A stretch of 26,397 nucleotides of DNA, taken from the NCBI GenBank assembly GCA_026692885.1, contig JAPLNJ010001177.1, positions 1 to 26,397 on the forward strand, read 5' to 3'. The notes below the pieces were generated by a model, which saw only the letters and a program-made list of their open reading frames with translations, was not told the DNA's origin and made no database searches. Below, piece by piece: positions 7,859-15,516 of the stretch. The position numbers and the translations under genes were made by a program. Each line of letters starts with the position of its first letter. Position 1 is the stretch's first letter. This stretch comes from Planctomycetota bacterium (lineage in GTDB: Bacteria; Planctomycetota; Planctomycetia; Pirellulales; Pirellulaceae).

Positions 7859-9028
7859 TCAGCGAGGTCGGTTCTCGTACCAGACCAGGTTATTCGTGCG
7901 GCCAGCGATGACGACCAGATCGAGTCGTCCGTCGCCGTTCATGTCGGCGGCTACCGCGCCTTCCACGGCGAGGCCCTGATCGATGGCGATTGTCCGGAAG
8001 CCGCTACCGCGGTCGTCCAGCGGATCGTAGAGTCGCAGCCCGCCGTCACCGCCGCGCCAACCGGCCACGATCTCGTCCACGCCATCCTGGTCCCAGTCGG
8101 CGACCACCAAGGCGTGGCCTTCCCGCAGGGTGTCGTCCAGCACCCGGCGCTGCCACAGGCCGTCCTGGTCACGGGGCGTGTAGACCACCGCCTGGTGGCC
8201 ATGCCAGGGCTCGATGGCCGCCAGGAACGGCCGCCCGTCGGCAAAGCGTCCGGGAACGATCTCGCTGGAACCACGGGCGGCTCCGGGTTCCGTCGACACG
8301 GGCGGCGCGCCGACAGAAATCTGGGTCTTCTTCCAGCGGGCGTTGGGGCCTTGCCCTTCCAGGTCAAAGCGGTGAATGCCTTCAAAACTGGCGGTCAGGA
8401 TCTCGTCGCGGCCATCGCCGTCCAGATCCGCCACGCACAGCCCGTGCAGGACGGTCAGGCTTTCGTCGATTTTGGTGACCTGGATGTGTGCCAGTTGGAG
8501 GTCGCCGGGAATTTGGAAGGCCCACAGGTGCGCTGGCTTCGGCTCTTTTGCGCCGCGCGAACCGGGACCGAACAGCGGAGCATGAACCAGTTGCTTGTGG
8601 CCGCTACCGTCGAGATCGCCCCAGCGCAACCGATGGACCACCGGGTCAACCGCGATCCGCTGTTGCGTCCAGACACGGTTCGGGTCGGCCGCTTGGCGGA
8701 GCAGCAGGATCTCGCCGCCGCGCGTCGCGTCCTCGAAGTAGAAGCCGGTGGCCACGGCCAGTTCCAAACGTCCGTCGCCAGTGCTGACGTGGGCCGCCAG
8801 GTCGATGTTCTTCGCCGTCCGCGCGACCGGCCGCCGCTGCCAGCCGGGGTTCTCGTACCAATCGATCCGGTCGGCTGTCGTGGACAGGGCGATGACATCC
8901 GGCCGCCCGTCTCCATTCACGTCGGCTACGGCCACTTGGTAACCGCTGGGAAAGGCGTCGATCTCGTGACGCCGGAAATCGAGCGGGCCGGAGATCATCA
9001 AGGCGGCAACAAACAAGCAGGACGTCAT
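7859..9028 (-). CDS. Secreted FG-GAP/VCBS repeat protein
   Basis: The start is set at the ATG at 9028 because GGGGAGGA sits about 8 bases upstream and because the following residues (TSCLFVAALMISG) form a short signal peptide. The 389-residue product is built from repeated calcium-binding loops of the D-x-N/D-x-D-G-x-x-D type: VADVNGDGRPD, WGDLDGSG, VADLDGDGRDE, VADWDQDGVDE and AADMNGDGRLD. Such repeats fold into a beta-propeller, as in integrin alpha chains, and planctomycetes have many secreted examples of unknown function. Repeats are spread over the whole length with no other domain, so it is probably a binding protein. Its upstream neighbour is a degraded toxin-antitoxin locus, unlikely to be functionally linked. 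Confidence 0.85.
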   Translation of the reverse strand: MTSCLFVAALMISGPLDFRRHEIDAFPSGYQVAVADVNGDGRPDVIALSTTADRIDWYENPGWQRRPVARTAKNIDLAAHVSTGDGRLELAVATGFYFEDATRGGEILLLRQAADPNRVWTQQRIAVDPVVHRLRWGDLDGSGHKQLVHAPLFGPGSRGAKEPKPAHLWAFQIPGDLQLAHIQVTKIDESLTVLHGLCVADLDGDGRDEILTASFEGIHRFDLEGQGPNARWKKTQISVGAPPVSTEPGAARGSSEIVPGRFADGRPFLAAIEPWHGHQAVVYTPRDQDGLWQRRVLDDTLREGHALVVADWDQDGVDEIVAGWRGGDGGLRLYDPLDDRGSGFRTIAIDQGLAVEGAVAADMNGDGRLDLVVIAGRTNNLVWYENRPR

Positions 9029-9126
9029 GGTGAGTCCTCCCCTCGAAAAAAAACCGCACATCGTCTGAGCCAGACCCGTAATCAGTGGAGCCGATTTTCG
9101 ACGGCCAGCCAAGCTCCGCTCAGTTA

Positions 9127-9195
9127 TCACCACAGAACGGTGACCGGATAGGCCGTGAATTTGCTATCGCCACTCACCAACGACAGGCCATCTCT
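9127..9195 (-). pseudogene. C-terminal remnant of a VapC-type PIN-domain toxin
   Basis: Reading the minus strand in the frame next to the antitoxin's gives DGLSLVSGDSKFTAYPVTVLW followed by TGA. This is the characteristic C-terminal tail of VapC-like PIN toxins (a LVSxD block, then Y-x-V, then a terminal LW). The remnant overlaps the antitoxin's 3' end out of frame. Everything N-terminal, including the catalytic acidic residues, is missing. The likely cause is one deletion that joined the antitoxin's last codons to the toxin's last codons. Confidence 0.6.
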
Positions 9196-9407
9196 TCAAG
9201 CGGTGCGTCGAAGTCGGGAGCCATGTACAGGATACTGCCCTTGCCCAGTCCGGGCGGCGGGCGCAAACCGGTCTTCAGCGATTCAGGCACCAACTTCGCC
9301 ACCGGCTGCTGGTTCCTGGTCAGGGTAACCTCGTCGCCCGGCGCCAGCGAGTCCAGCAGTTCCGGCAGCGTCACCTGGATGTCTTCCACCGCCATTGTCG
9401 TTGACAT
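9174..9407 (-). CDS. Phd/YefM (VapB-like) antitoxin of a broken toxin-antitoxin pair
   Basis: The 77-residue protein shows the Phd/YefM pattern: an N-terminal helix-forming DNA-binding part (VEDIQVTLPELLDSLAPG), the strand EVTLTRNQQPVAKLVP, and a C-terminal toxin-neutralising tail ending DFDAPLEE. The last five residues (MACRW) differ from the family's usual ending and come from DNA that belongs to the toxin gene, so the antitoxin itself has an altered tail. The partner PIN toxin is reduced to its last codons. An AGGAG sequence sits immediately before the ATG, closer than ideal; Met5 is an alternative start. It could still bind DNA or neutralise a related toxin elsewhere. Confidence 0.75.
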   Translation of the reverse strand: MSTTMAVEDIQVTLPELLDSLAPGDEVTLTRNQQPVAKLVPESLKTGLRPPPGLGKGSILYMAPDFDAPLEEMACRW

Positions 9408-9501
9408 TCTCCTGCTCCGCGTCTTATGCGAATCACCGCCCTGAACGCGGTGGATTCTACTATGCTCCCAGTCAGTCAGGAACCGGACTGGCTCCGGGTG
9501 G

Positions 9502-12500
9502 TTATGGGCCCATCGCTGGCGGACATTCGGTCTCCGGCGCCCAGTCCTTGTCCGACCGTGGTACCGTGTGCCGCCGCAGGACGCTGTAGACGACCGGCAC
9601 GAACAGCAGGGTGGCCAAGGTGGCGACGACCAAGCCGCCGATGACTGCCCGCCCCAAGGGCGCGTTCTGCTCGCCCCCTTCCCCTAAGCCCAACGACATC
9701 GGCAGCATGCCGATGATCATGGCCAGAGCCGTCATCAGCACGGGCCGCATCCGTGTTCGTCCGGCCTCCAACGCGGCCGTCGCCGCCGCTTTGCCTTCCC
9801 GGCGTTGGCTGTTGGCGAACGTCACCATCAAGATGCTGTTGGCCGTCGCCACGCCGATGGCCATGATGGCGCCCATCAGGCTCGGCACATTGAAGGTCGT
9901 TCCCGTGGCCTTGAGCATCCAGACAATTCCCACGAGAGCACCGGGCAAAGCGGTGAGGATGATGAACGGATCCAGCCAGGACTGGAAGTTGACGACCATC
10001 AGGAGATAGACCAGCGCGGCGGCCAGAATCAGCCCGATACCCAGGCGGAGGAACGCCGACTCCATGCTCGACACCTGTCCGCGCATGGTGATGGTACAGC
10101 CCGGGCCCAGTTGCTGACGGTATTCCGCCAGCACGACGTTGATGTCTCGGACGACACCGCCCAGGTCTCGGCCTTGGACGCTGGCGTAGACATCGTAGAC
10201 CGGCTGCACGTCCACATGGTTGATCACCTCCGGTGTGACACGGCGCTGGATTTTGGCGAAATTCGACAGCAATTGAGGTTCCGCGCGGCCACGGACCGAG
10301 ATCGGCAGCGACTCGATCGACTCCAGCGAATCCATGCGGCGCATCGGCGTGCGCGTCTCGACCAAGTAGGAGATCCCGTTGTTCGGGTCCACCCAATAGT
10401 TCGGCAGCACTTGCCCGCTACCGCTCAGCGAGACGAGCACGTTGTTCGCAACATCCAGTTGCGTCAAGCCGAACTGCGCCGCGCGGGTTTGATCGACTTC
10501 GACATGCAGCGTCGGGACGTTGACCACCTGATGCACGTGCACGTCCTGGAGTCCACGGATACCGCGGATGCGCTGGGCGATCTGAGTGGCCAGGGCGTAG
10601 TTCTTCGCCCGTTCGCGGCCTGCCACGGCGATATCGATGGGCGCCGGCAGGCCGAAGTTAAGGATCTGGCCCACGATATCGGCGGACTGGAAGTAAAAGG
10701 TGAGTTCTGGAAACCGCTGCGGCAGGACGCGCCGCAATTCCGCGACGTACTCGGGCGTGGAACGGCGGCGGGTGTGTTTCAGGGCCACCAGGATTTCGCC
10801 GTCCGCCATGCCCGTGATGGAACTGTCGCCGAAGGCCATGCTATAGCTGCGGTTGGGCAGGCCGATATTGTCCAGGACCATTTCGATCTCGTCGGCCGGG
10901 ATGACACGGCGGATTTCCTGCTCGACGTGATTGAAGTACTGCGCGGTCTGCTCCAGCCGCGTCCCGGCCGGGGCGCGGACGTGCAGACGGAACTGGCCGG
11001 CATCCACCACGGGGAAGAAGTCCCGGCCCACATAGGGTAGCAGGGCACAGCCGCTGGCGGCCACCAGCAGAAAGATCGCAAAGACGGTGCGACGGTGGTG
11101 CAGATTCCAGTCCAACAGGCCCACGTAAGCCCTGCGGAACCGCTCGAAGCCGTGTTCGAACGCGCGATGGAAGCGGCCGAAGACGCCCATCGTAGGGCTT
11201 GCGTCTCCGCCGGCCTGGCCCAGCGAGGATGCTGATTCGGCGATGGCCGGCGTGTGGTCGGCCACCTCGGCAGGCAGCAGGTAGTCCGCCATGACTGGCA
11301 CCAGCGTCCGCGACAGGAAATAGGACGCCAGCATGGCGAAGACCACAGCCAGAGCAAGCGGCACGAACAAGTACCGCGGCGGTCCTTCCAGAAAGACCAC
11401 CGACACAAACACGGCGCAGATCGTCAGCGTCGAGACGAAGGTGGGCACGGCAATCTGCTGAGCGCCGTCCAGAATGGCCCGCTTGAGCGGTTTACCCAGG
11501 GCCAGGTTCCGATGGATGTTCTCGATCTCCACCGTCGCATCGTCCACCAGAATGCCGACGGCCAGCGACAGGCCGCCCAGCGTCATCACGTTCAGCGTGT
11601 GGCCGAGCAGATACAGGACAAACAAGGAGAACAGGATCGACAATGGGATCGAGACCGCGACAATCAGCGTGCTCCGCCAACTGCCGAGGAAGACCAGGAT
11701 CATGGTGGCGGTGAGCAAGCCGGCAATGAAGCTCTCCTGCACCACACCCGAGATGGCGGCCTCGACAAACAGCGACTGATCGAACAGCAATTCGATGTTT
11801 AGGCCCGGCGGTGCGACTTTCTGAATGGTCGGCAGCAGCGCCTTGACCCGGCTGACGATCTCCAGGGTCGAGGCGGCCCCGTTCTTGAGAACGGTCACCA
11901 GCGCGCCGCGATGCCCATCGCGGTGGACGATCGTGGTCTGTGCATTGAACCCGTCGCGGACCTGGGCCACATCGCGCATGGTGACCATCGTGCCGTTGAC
12001 CACCTTGATCGGAATGTCGTTGAAAGCCGCCGCGGTCGACGGCGTGTTATTCAGGCTGACCGGATACTGCTGGGTGTCGATCCGGGCCACGCCGGTGGGC
12101 AGGGCCAGGTTGTAGGCGTTGATGGCATCGGCCACGTCCTTGGCTGAGAGCTGGCGTGCCTGCAGGAGATCCGGGTCCAGATCGACCATGATCTGCCGCT
12201 CCAGACCCCCGTAGGGCGTGGGCATGGTCAAGCCCCGGATGACGTTCAAGCGTTGCCGGAGTTGCCACTGGGCGAAGTCGTAGACCTCCGACTCGGACAG
12301 CGTCTCACTGCTCAAGCTGATCTGCAGGATCGGCACGCTGGACGCATTGAAGCGGAGGATGATGGGCGGTTGGATGCCAGGCGGCATGATCGCCCGGATC
12401 GACTGCGACATGGCCGTTACCTGGGTGATGGCCGAGTCCACACTGACATTCGGGTGAAAGTAGATCTTGACGACGGCCACGCCGTTGACCGTTTGCGACT

Positions 12501-12744
12501 CGATCCGGCGAATATTGGCGACGTTGCCGCCGGTCGAGGTCTCGCTGAAGGTCGTGATCCGCTTCTCGATCTCCTCAGCGGCCATCCCTTTGTACGTCCA
12601 GATCACGGTCACGACCGGCAGGTCGATCTCGGGGAAGATGTCAGTCGGCGTCTGAGAAATCGAGACACTGGCCAGCAGGACGATCAGGATCGCCAGCACC
12701 ACGATCGTATAGGGACGGCTAAGGGCTAGACGCACAATCCACAT
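9502..12744 (-). CDS. RND-family efflux pump permease (AcrB/MexB-like)
   Basis: This 1080-residue inner-membrane transporter is of the HAE1-type resistance-nodulation-division family and uses the proton gradient to export lipophilic compounds. The layout is classic: TM1 (residues 11-29), a large periplasmic porter loop, TMs 2-6 from about 336, a second large loop, and TMs 8-12 near the C-terminus. The proton-relay aspartates are visible as D401-D402 within LAVGILVDDATVEIENI. The sequence PTDIFPEIDLPVVTV after TM1 is characteristic of this family. Length is normal. It follows the membrane-fusion protein by 168 bp on the same strand and should be in the same operon. No TolC-like outer-membrane channel is present nearby, so that partner must be encoded elsewhere. 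The substrate cannot be predicted. Confidence 0.95.
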   Translation of the reverse strand: MWIVRLALSRPYTIVVLAILIVLLASVSISQTPTDIFPEIDLPVVTVIWTYKGMAAEEIEKRITTFSETSTGGNVANIRRIESQTVNGVAVVKIYFHPNVSVDSAITQVTAMSQSIRAIMPPGIQPPIILRFNASSVPILQISLSSETLSESEVYDFAQWQLRQRLNVIRGLTMPTPYGGLERQIMVDLDPDLLQARQLSAKDVADAINAYNLALPTGVARIDTQQYPVSLNNTPSTAAAFNDIPIKVVNGTMVTMRDVAQVRDGFNAQTTIVHRDGHRGALVTVLKNGAASTLEIVSRVKALLPTIQKVAPPGLNIELLFDQSLFVEAAISGVVQESFIAGLLTATMILVFLGSWRSTLIVAVSIPLSILFSLFVLYLLGHTLNVMTLGGLSLAVGILVDDATVEIENIHRNLALGKPLKRAILDGAQQIAVPTFVSTLTICAVFVSVVFLEGPPRYLFVPLALAVVFAMLASYFLSRTLVPVMADYLLPAEVADHTPAIAESASSLGQAGGDASPTMGVFGRFHRAFEHGFERFRRAYVGLLDWNLHHRRTVFAIFLLVAASGCALLPYVGRDFFPVVDAGQFRLHVRAPAGTRLEQTAQYFNHVEQEIRRVIPADEIEMVLDNIGLPNRSYSMAFGDSSITGMADGEILVALKHTRRRSTPEYVAELRRVLPQRFPELTFYFQSADIVGQILNFGLPAPIDIAVAGRERAKNYALATQIAQRIRGIRGLQDVHVHQVVNVPTLHVEVDQTRAAQFGLTQLDVANNVLVSLSGSGQVLPNYWVDPNNGISYLVETRTPMRRMDSLESIESLPISVRGRAEPQLLSNFAKIQRRVTPEVINHVDVQPVYDVYASVQGRDLGGVVRDINVVLAEYRQQLGPGCTITMRGQVSSMESAFLRLGIGLILAAALVYLLMVVNFQSWLDPFIILTALPGALVGIVWMLKATGTTFNVPSLMGAIMAIGVATANSILMVTFANSQRREGKAAATAALEAGRTRMRPVLMTALAMIIGMLPMSLGLGEGGEQNAPLGRAVIGGLVVATLATLLFVPVVYSVLRRHTVPRSDKDWAPETECPPAMGP

Positions 12745-12811
12745 GGACGGTTCCTTCTGGTGTCTACGCTCGGAGAGGCCGCGAGTTTGTCGCTCCGAAT
12801 GAATCCTTTCT

Positions 12812-12907
12812 CATCCGTGTTATCCGTGGTTTCTTGACCACGGATTACACAGATGCCACGGATAAGAATTCTTTTTCCCGTAGCATGGCTATCCAGAGCC
12901 GTGCTAC
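12812..12907. repeat. Two adjacent hairpin repeats between the two RND genes
   Basis: Between the fusion-protein and permease genes lie two separate palindromes. The first pairs 12812-12830 with 12837-12855 (17 of 19 matching, 6-nt loop; core ATCCGTGG/CCACGGAT). The second pairs GTAGCATGGCT (12880-12890) with AGCCGTGCTAC (12897-12907), 10 of 11 matching. Either could attenuate transcription into the permease gene, but both also look like dispersed repeats. Confidence 0.7.
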
Positions 12908-12912
12908 AAGGG

Positions 12913-14319
12913 TCACTGCGTTTTCCGGGCGACGGCGGGAGCGGGGCTCGCCTCAATCTTGCCGGAGGGGGCGGCAATCGCCACCCGCTCGTTGTCCGCG
13001 AGATCGTCGGCCGGATTGATCACCAAGGCTTCCTCCCCTTGGAGTCCCGCCAGAACCTCGATGGTCCCGCCGAAATCGCGGCCGAGCTTGACTTTGCGCA
13101 GACGTACGACGTTCTGCGTATCGACCACAGCCACTCTCAGACCCTCGGTGCGGCTGAGCAGGACGCTGGCCGGCACGGTGAAAGCGGACTCCGCGCGGGC
13201 CACCGTCAGTCGGACTTGGCCAAAGGTACCCGGCAACACGCCGTAGTCGGCGTTCGGCAGTTCCAATTCCACCAGCAGAGTTCGCGAGATCGGGTCGATC
13301 GTCCGCGCCGTGCGCGTCACCTTGGCGGTGAACACCCGGTCGGGGTACTCGGGCACCAGGACTTCGGCCGACTGTCCCAGGTGAATGGCCGGAGCCTGCG
13401 ACTGCGGCACGTTGATGCGAATCCGCAGGGTGTCGGCCTGAGCCAGGGCAAACAGTTCGTGGGAGTTCGAGGCACTGCCGGCGGTGACCAGTTCCCCGAG
13501 TTCCACCCGGCGACGGATCACCACGCCGTCGAAGGGAGCTTGGATGATCTTGAACACCTGCAGTTGCTCCAAACGCCGGTGGTTCGCTTCCAGGCTCCTG
13601 ACCGTGGCCTCATGGCTCATGATGTGGGTGGTGCGGGTAGCCACGTTGGACTGACGGGTCTTATGTTGTGCGTCGGCGGCATCTTGTTCCGCCTGGCGGG
13701 CGTCCCGATCGCGGCGACTCTCCTCCAGGTCCTGATTCGAGATAGCGTGCTGGGCATGCAGCTTCTCGTTGCGCTGGTGAACCAGTTGGGTGTAGTCCAG
13801 ATTCGCCTTGGCCTTGGCGATGTCCGCGTCGGCTTGTTTCACGTTCGCGTGGGCCTCCAGCAACTCCGCTTTGGCTTCCTCCAGGTCGACGCGGGCCTGG
13901 GCCAAATTGGCTTCGGCCACCGCGAGTTCCTGGTCCAACTCGGGCGTGTCGATCTCCGCCAGGTCCTGACCCCGCTGCACGCGGTCGCCGATGTCCGCCT
14001 GCCAACCCAGCAGATAGCCGTTGACGCGGGCGTGCAGCAGGCTGGTCTGGAAGGCATCAATGTTGGCCGGCAACGTCAGTGTGACCGCCTCACTGTGCTT
14101 CGGTCGGGCAATGTTGACCACGCGCAGCGGTTGCTCTTCTGCGGGCGACCCGGCTGCATCAGCACCGTGCCGCACACAGGCGGGCACACCCGTGCAGCAC
14201 AACGCCACCACGGTCAGTGCGGCCCGCCACCCACCCCTCGTCGCAGGTCGGCGGGGACTTCGACGTCGGGTGCCGAGTTCGGCGCCGGTGAGGGCCAGAT
14301 GCGTTTCAATCTCGGGCAT
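12913..14319 (-). CDS. RND efflux periplasmic adaptor (membrane-fusion protein)
   Basis: This 468-residue protein is a HlyD/AcrA-type adaptor that bridges the permease and an outer-membrane channel. A hydrophobic N-terminal segment (about 33-47) ends at a lipobox-like VPAC (Cys48), so it is probably a lipoprotein. Then come a beta strand and half of a lipoyl-type hairpin (ARVNGYLLGWQADIGDRVQRG, about 97-117), a long alanine- and glutamate-rich coiled coil (about 130-255), the returning lipoyl half (IIQAPFDGVVIRRRVELG), and beta-barrel and membrane-proximal domains. The N-terminus is unusually long and arginine-rich (residues 1-32), so a later start is possible. It is the first gene of the pump operon. 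A MITE-like element lies about 150 bp upstream, in what should be the promoter region. Confidence 0.9.
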   Translation of the reverse strand: MPEIETHLALTGAELGTRRRSPRRPATRGGWRAALTVVALCCTGVPACVRHGADAAGSPAEEQPLRVVNIARPKHSEAVTLTLPANIDAFQTSLLHARVNGYLLGWQADIGDRVQRGQDLAEIDTPELDQELAVAEANLAQARVDLEEAKAELLEAHANVKQADADIAKAKANLDYTQLVHQRNEKLHAQHAISNQDLEESRRDRDARQAEQDAADAQHKTRQSNVATRTTHIMSHEATVRSLEANHRRLEQLQVFKIIQAPFDGVVIRRRVELGELVTAGSASNSHELFALAQADTLRIRINVPQSQAPAIHLGQSAEVLVPEYPDRVFTAKVTRTARTIDPISRTLLVELELPNADYGVLPGTFGQVRLTVARAESAFTVPASVLLSRTEGLRVAVVDTQNVVRLRKVKLGRDFGGTIEVLAGLQGEEALVINPADDLADNERVAIAAPSGKIEASPAPAVARKTQ

Positions 14320-14468
14320 GGTTGTGAATCCTCAGCAGAAGATAGCGTTCGTCATGGTCAGGCAGGCTTGTGGGCAGGGACAGCGCCGGCTCTGCGCTCT
14401 GTTCGTCCGCGGCGAAAACTCGATGGGTTGGATTCTAATCCAGCCCGCCGGCCCTGTCACGCCAAGCC

Positions 14469-14642
14469 TGGGCTGACAAGAATGTGAATTGCGGAACTGA
14501 AAGGACAAAAACATTGATGACAAAAAGACATTCCTTTGGAACGCGGGATTCGTCCTATTTTTTGGTCATCAATCTTTTTGTCTATCAGAACGAAAACAGG
14601 ATGAACTTTGGGTTCAATCAATTCTCCCGTTTTGTCAGCCCA
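14469..14642. mobile_element. 174-bp MITE-like element with 11-bp inverted termini and 9-bp target duplication
   Basis: The ends are TGGGCTGACAA (14469-14479) and its perfect reverse complement TTGTCAGCCCA (14632-14642). Identical 9-mers, CGCCAAGCC, abut both ends (14460-14468 and 14643-14651), a textbook target-site duplication. The AT-rich interior holds a further short inverted pair, GACAAAAAG against CTTTTTGTC. No coding frame is present. It fills most of the gap between the archaemetzincin stop and the efflux operon. Termini differ from those of the element at 7669, but both show 9-bp duplications. Confidence 0.8.
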
Positions 14643-14680
14643 CGCCAAGCCCCACCTACTCCACCGTCCAATCCCGGGCC

Positions 14681-15217
14681 TCAGCCAGGCACCCCCACTT
14701 GCCTCAGGCCCTGGCGGCAGATCTCGCAGAAACGGCTGGACTTCAGGTCGATGCCGTCGACGTAGGTCGAGCTGACCATGACGCAAGAGTGCTTGTGGCA
14801 GTGTACCAGATTGTAGGTGTGACCGAGCTCATGGATGGCTTCTTTGCACAGGCGGTCCCCGAGGAGCTCGTGATCTTCGGGCAGACCGTAAATCTGGTTG
14901 TCCAGGCGGTAGCTCGAGACCACCGCCGCGCGCCCGTCCAGCTGGGCTTCGCCAAAGACGTAGGTGAGGACCGGAATGAAGAGATCCACCCCGGTGACGC
15001 CCAGGACCCGCGTCGCACCCGGCGGCTGCTGGTTCAGGAGTTGGCCCAGCAGGATCCGGGAGTTGTATTGGCCGCGCGAGGCGTCGAACGCCACCTCCGG
15101 ATCAAACGAGGGTGGATGCTGCTCCACGCGGAGGCCGAAGACCTGGCTCAACTTTGCGGCCAGGGGCGTCAGCAGGTCCCGGGAAGTGCCACAGTAGATT
15201 GGTACGAGATGTAGCAT
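14681..15217 (-). CDS. amzA: Archaemetzincin-type zinc metallopeptidase
   Basis: The 178-residue protein carries the archaemetzincin signature: HELGH at 129-133, a third zinc-ligand histidine at 139, Cys140, then Cys145 with Met147, and a C-terminal CEIC pair (164 and 167) that binds a second zinc in this family. The start at 15217 gives the usual family length and begins MLHLVPIYCG; the longer frame runs into an inverted repeat. Residue 136, normally the glycine of the HExxHxxGxxH helix-turn, is asparagine here. There is no signal peptide, so it should be cytoplasmic; archaemetzincin substrates are poorly known. It is transcribed toward the MITE-like element and efflux genes. Confident in the family, less so in activity. 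Confidence 0.9.
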   Translation of the reverse strand: MLHLVPIYCGTSRDLLTPLAAKLSQVFGLRVEQHPPSFDPEVAFDASRGQYNSRILLGQLLNQQPPGATRVLGVTGVDLFIPVLTYVFGEAQLDGRAAVVSSYRLDNQIYGLPEDHELLGDRLCKEAIHELGHTYNLVHCHKHSCVMVSSTYVDGIDLKSSRFCEICRQGLRQVGVPG

Positions 15218-15318
15218 TCCCACCGCGTCTATCCTCGGGGGACCCGCACCGGCAGCGAGAACTGTCCGGATCCCAGTTGTTGTCGATGTTCCCCACGGTC
15301 TGTGGCAGTGAAAGAATC

Positions 15319-15376
15319 GTAGGGTGGGCTGTGCCCACCACAACTACTTGCGACTGGTTGGCACAGCCCACCCTAC
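15319..15376. repeat. Inverted repeat, 21-bp arms
   Basis: GTAGGGTGGGCTGTGCC... at 15319-15339 pairs with 15356-15376 (20 of 21 matching) around a 16-bp loop. It lies in the gap between the archaemetzincin and response-regulator genes. Its GTAGGG/CCCTAC tips resemble those of the palindrome at 4360-4446, suggesting one broad repeat family. Confidence 0.8.
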
Positions 15377-15386
15377 ACCTAAGTAA

Positions 15387-15502
15387 GCGGCGAGGCGCTA
15401 GCCGCCGGTGGCTCGAAACCGGCGGCTAGCGCCTTGCCGCTCACAATCCTAAACTCAAAAAACCGGCGGCTAGCGCCGTGCCGCTCACAACCCTAAACTC
15501 AA
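15387..15502. repeat. Composite repeat: 23-bp inverted arms plus a tandem 42-bp direct repeat
   Basis: The left arm 15387-15409 pairs with 15418-15440 (22 of 23 matching; core GGCGCTAGCCGCCGGT). The right arm is part of a 42-bp unit that occurs twice, at 15417-15458 and 15461-15502, differing at 2 positions. The array ends just before the response-regulator stop codon (15517), so it may also act as its 3' transcript end. With only two adjacent copies and no spacers it is not a CRISPR array. Confidence 0.8.
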
Positions 15503-15516
15503 GCTTTGACAAAGCA

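Noticed and set aside
7796..9151. 451-codon plus-strand frame opposite the FG-GAP gene
   Set aside because: The minus strand has clear D-x-N/D-x-D-G repeats and a ribosome-binding site; the plus frame has neither.
9805..11040. 411-codon plus-strand frame inside the RND permease gene
   Set aside because: Histidine-, arginine- and aspartate-rich with no domain; a shadow of the real gene.
12853..14487. 544-codon open frame on the plus strand opposite the adaptor gene
   Set aside because: It is antisense to a clear HlyD-type protein and has no recognisable domain; long antisense frames are common in GC-rich genes.
15417..15502. Possible CRISPR repeat
   Set aside because: Only two copies, immediately adjacent, with no spacers and no cas genes.
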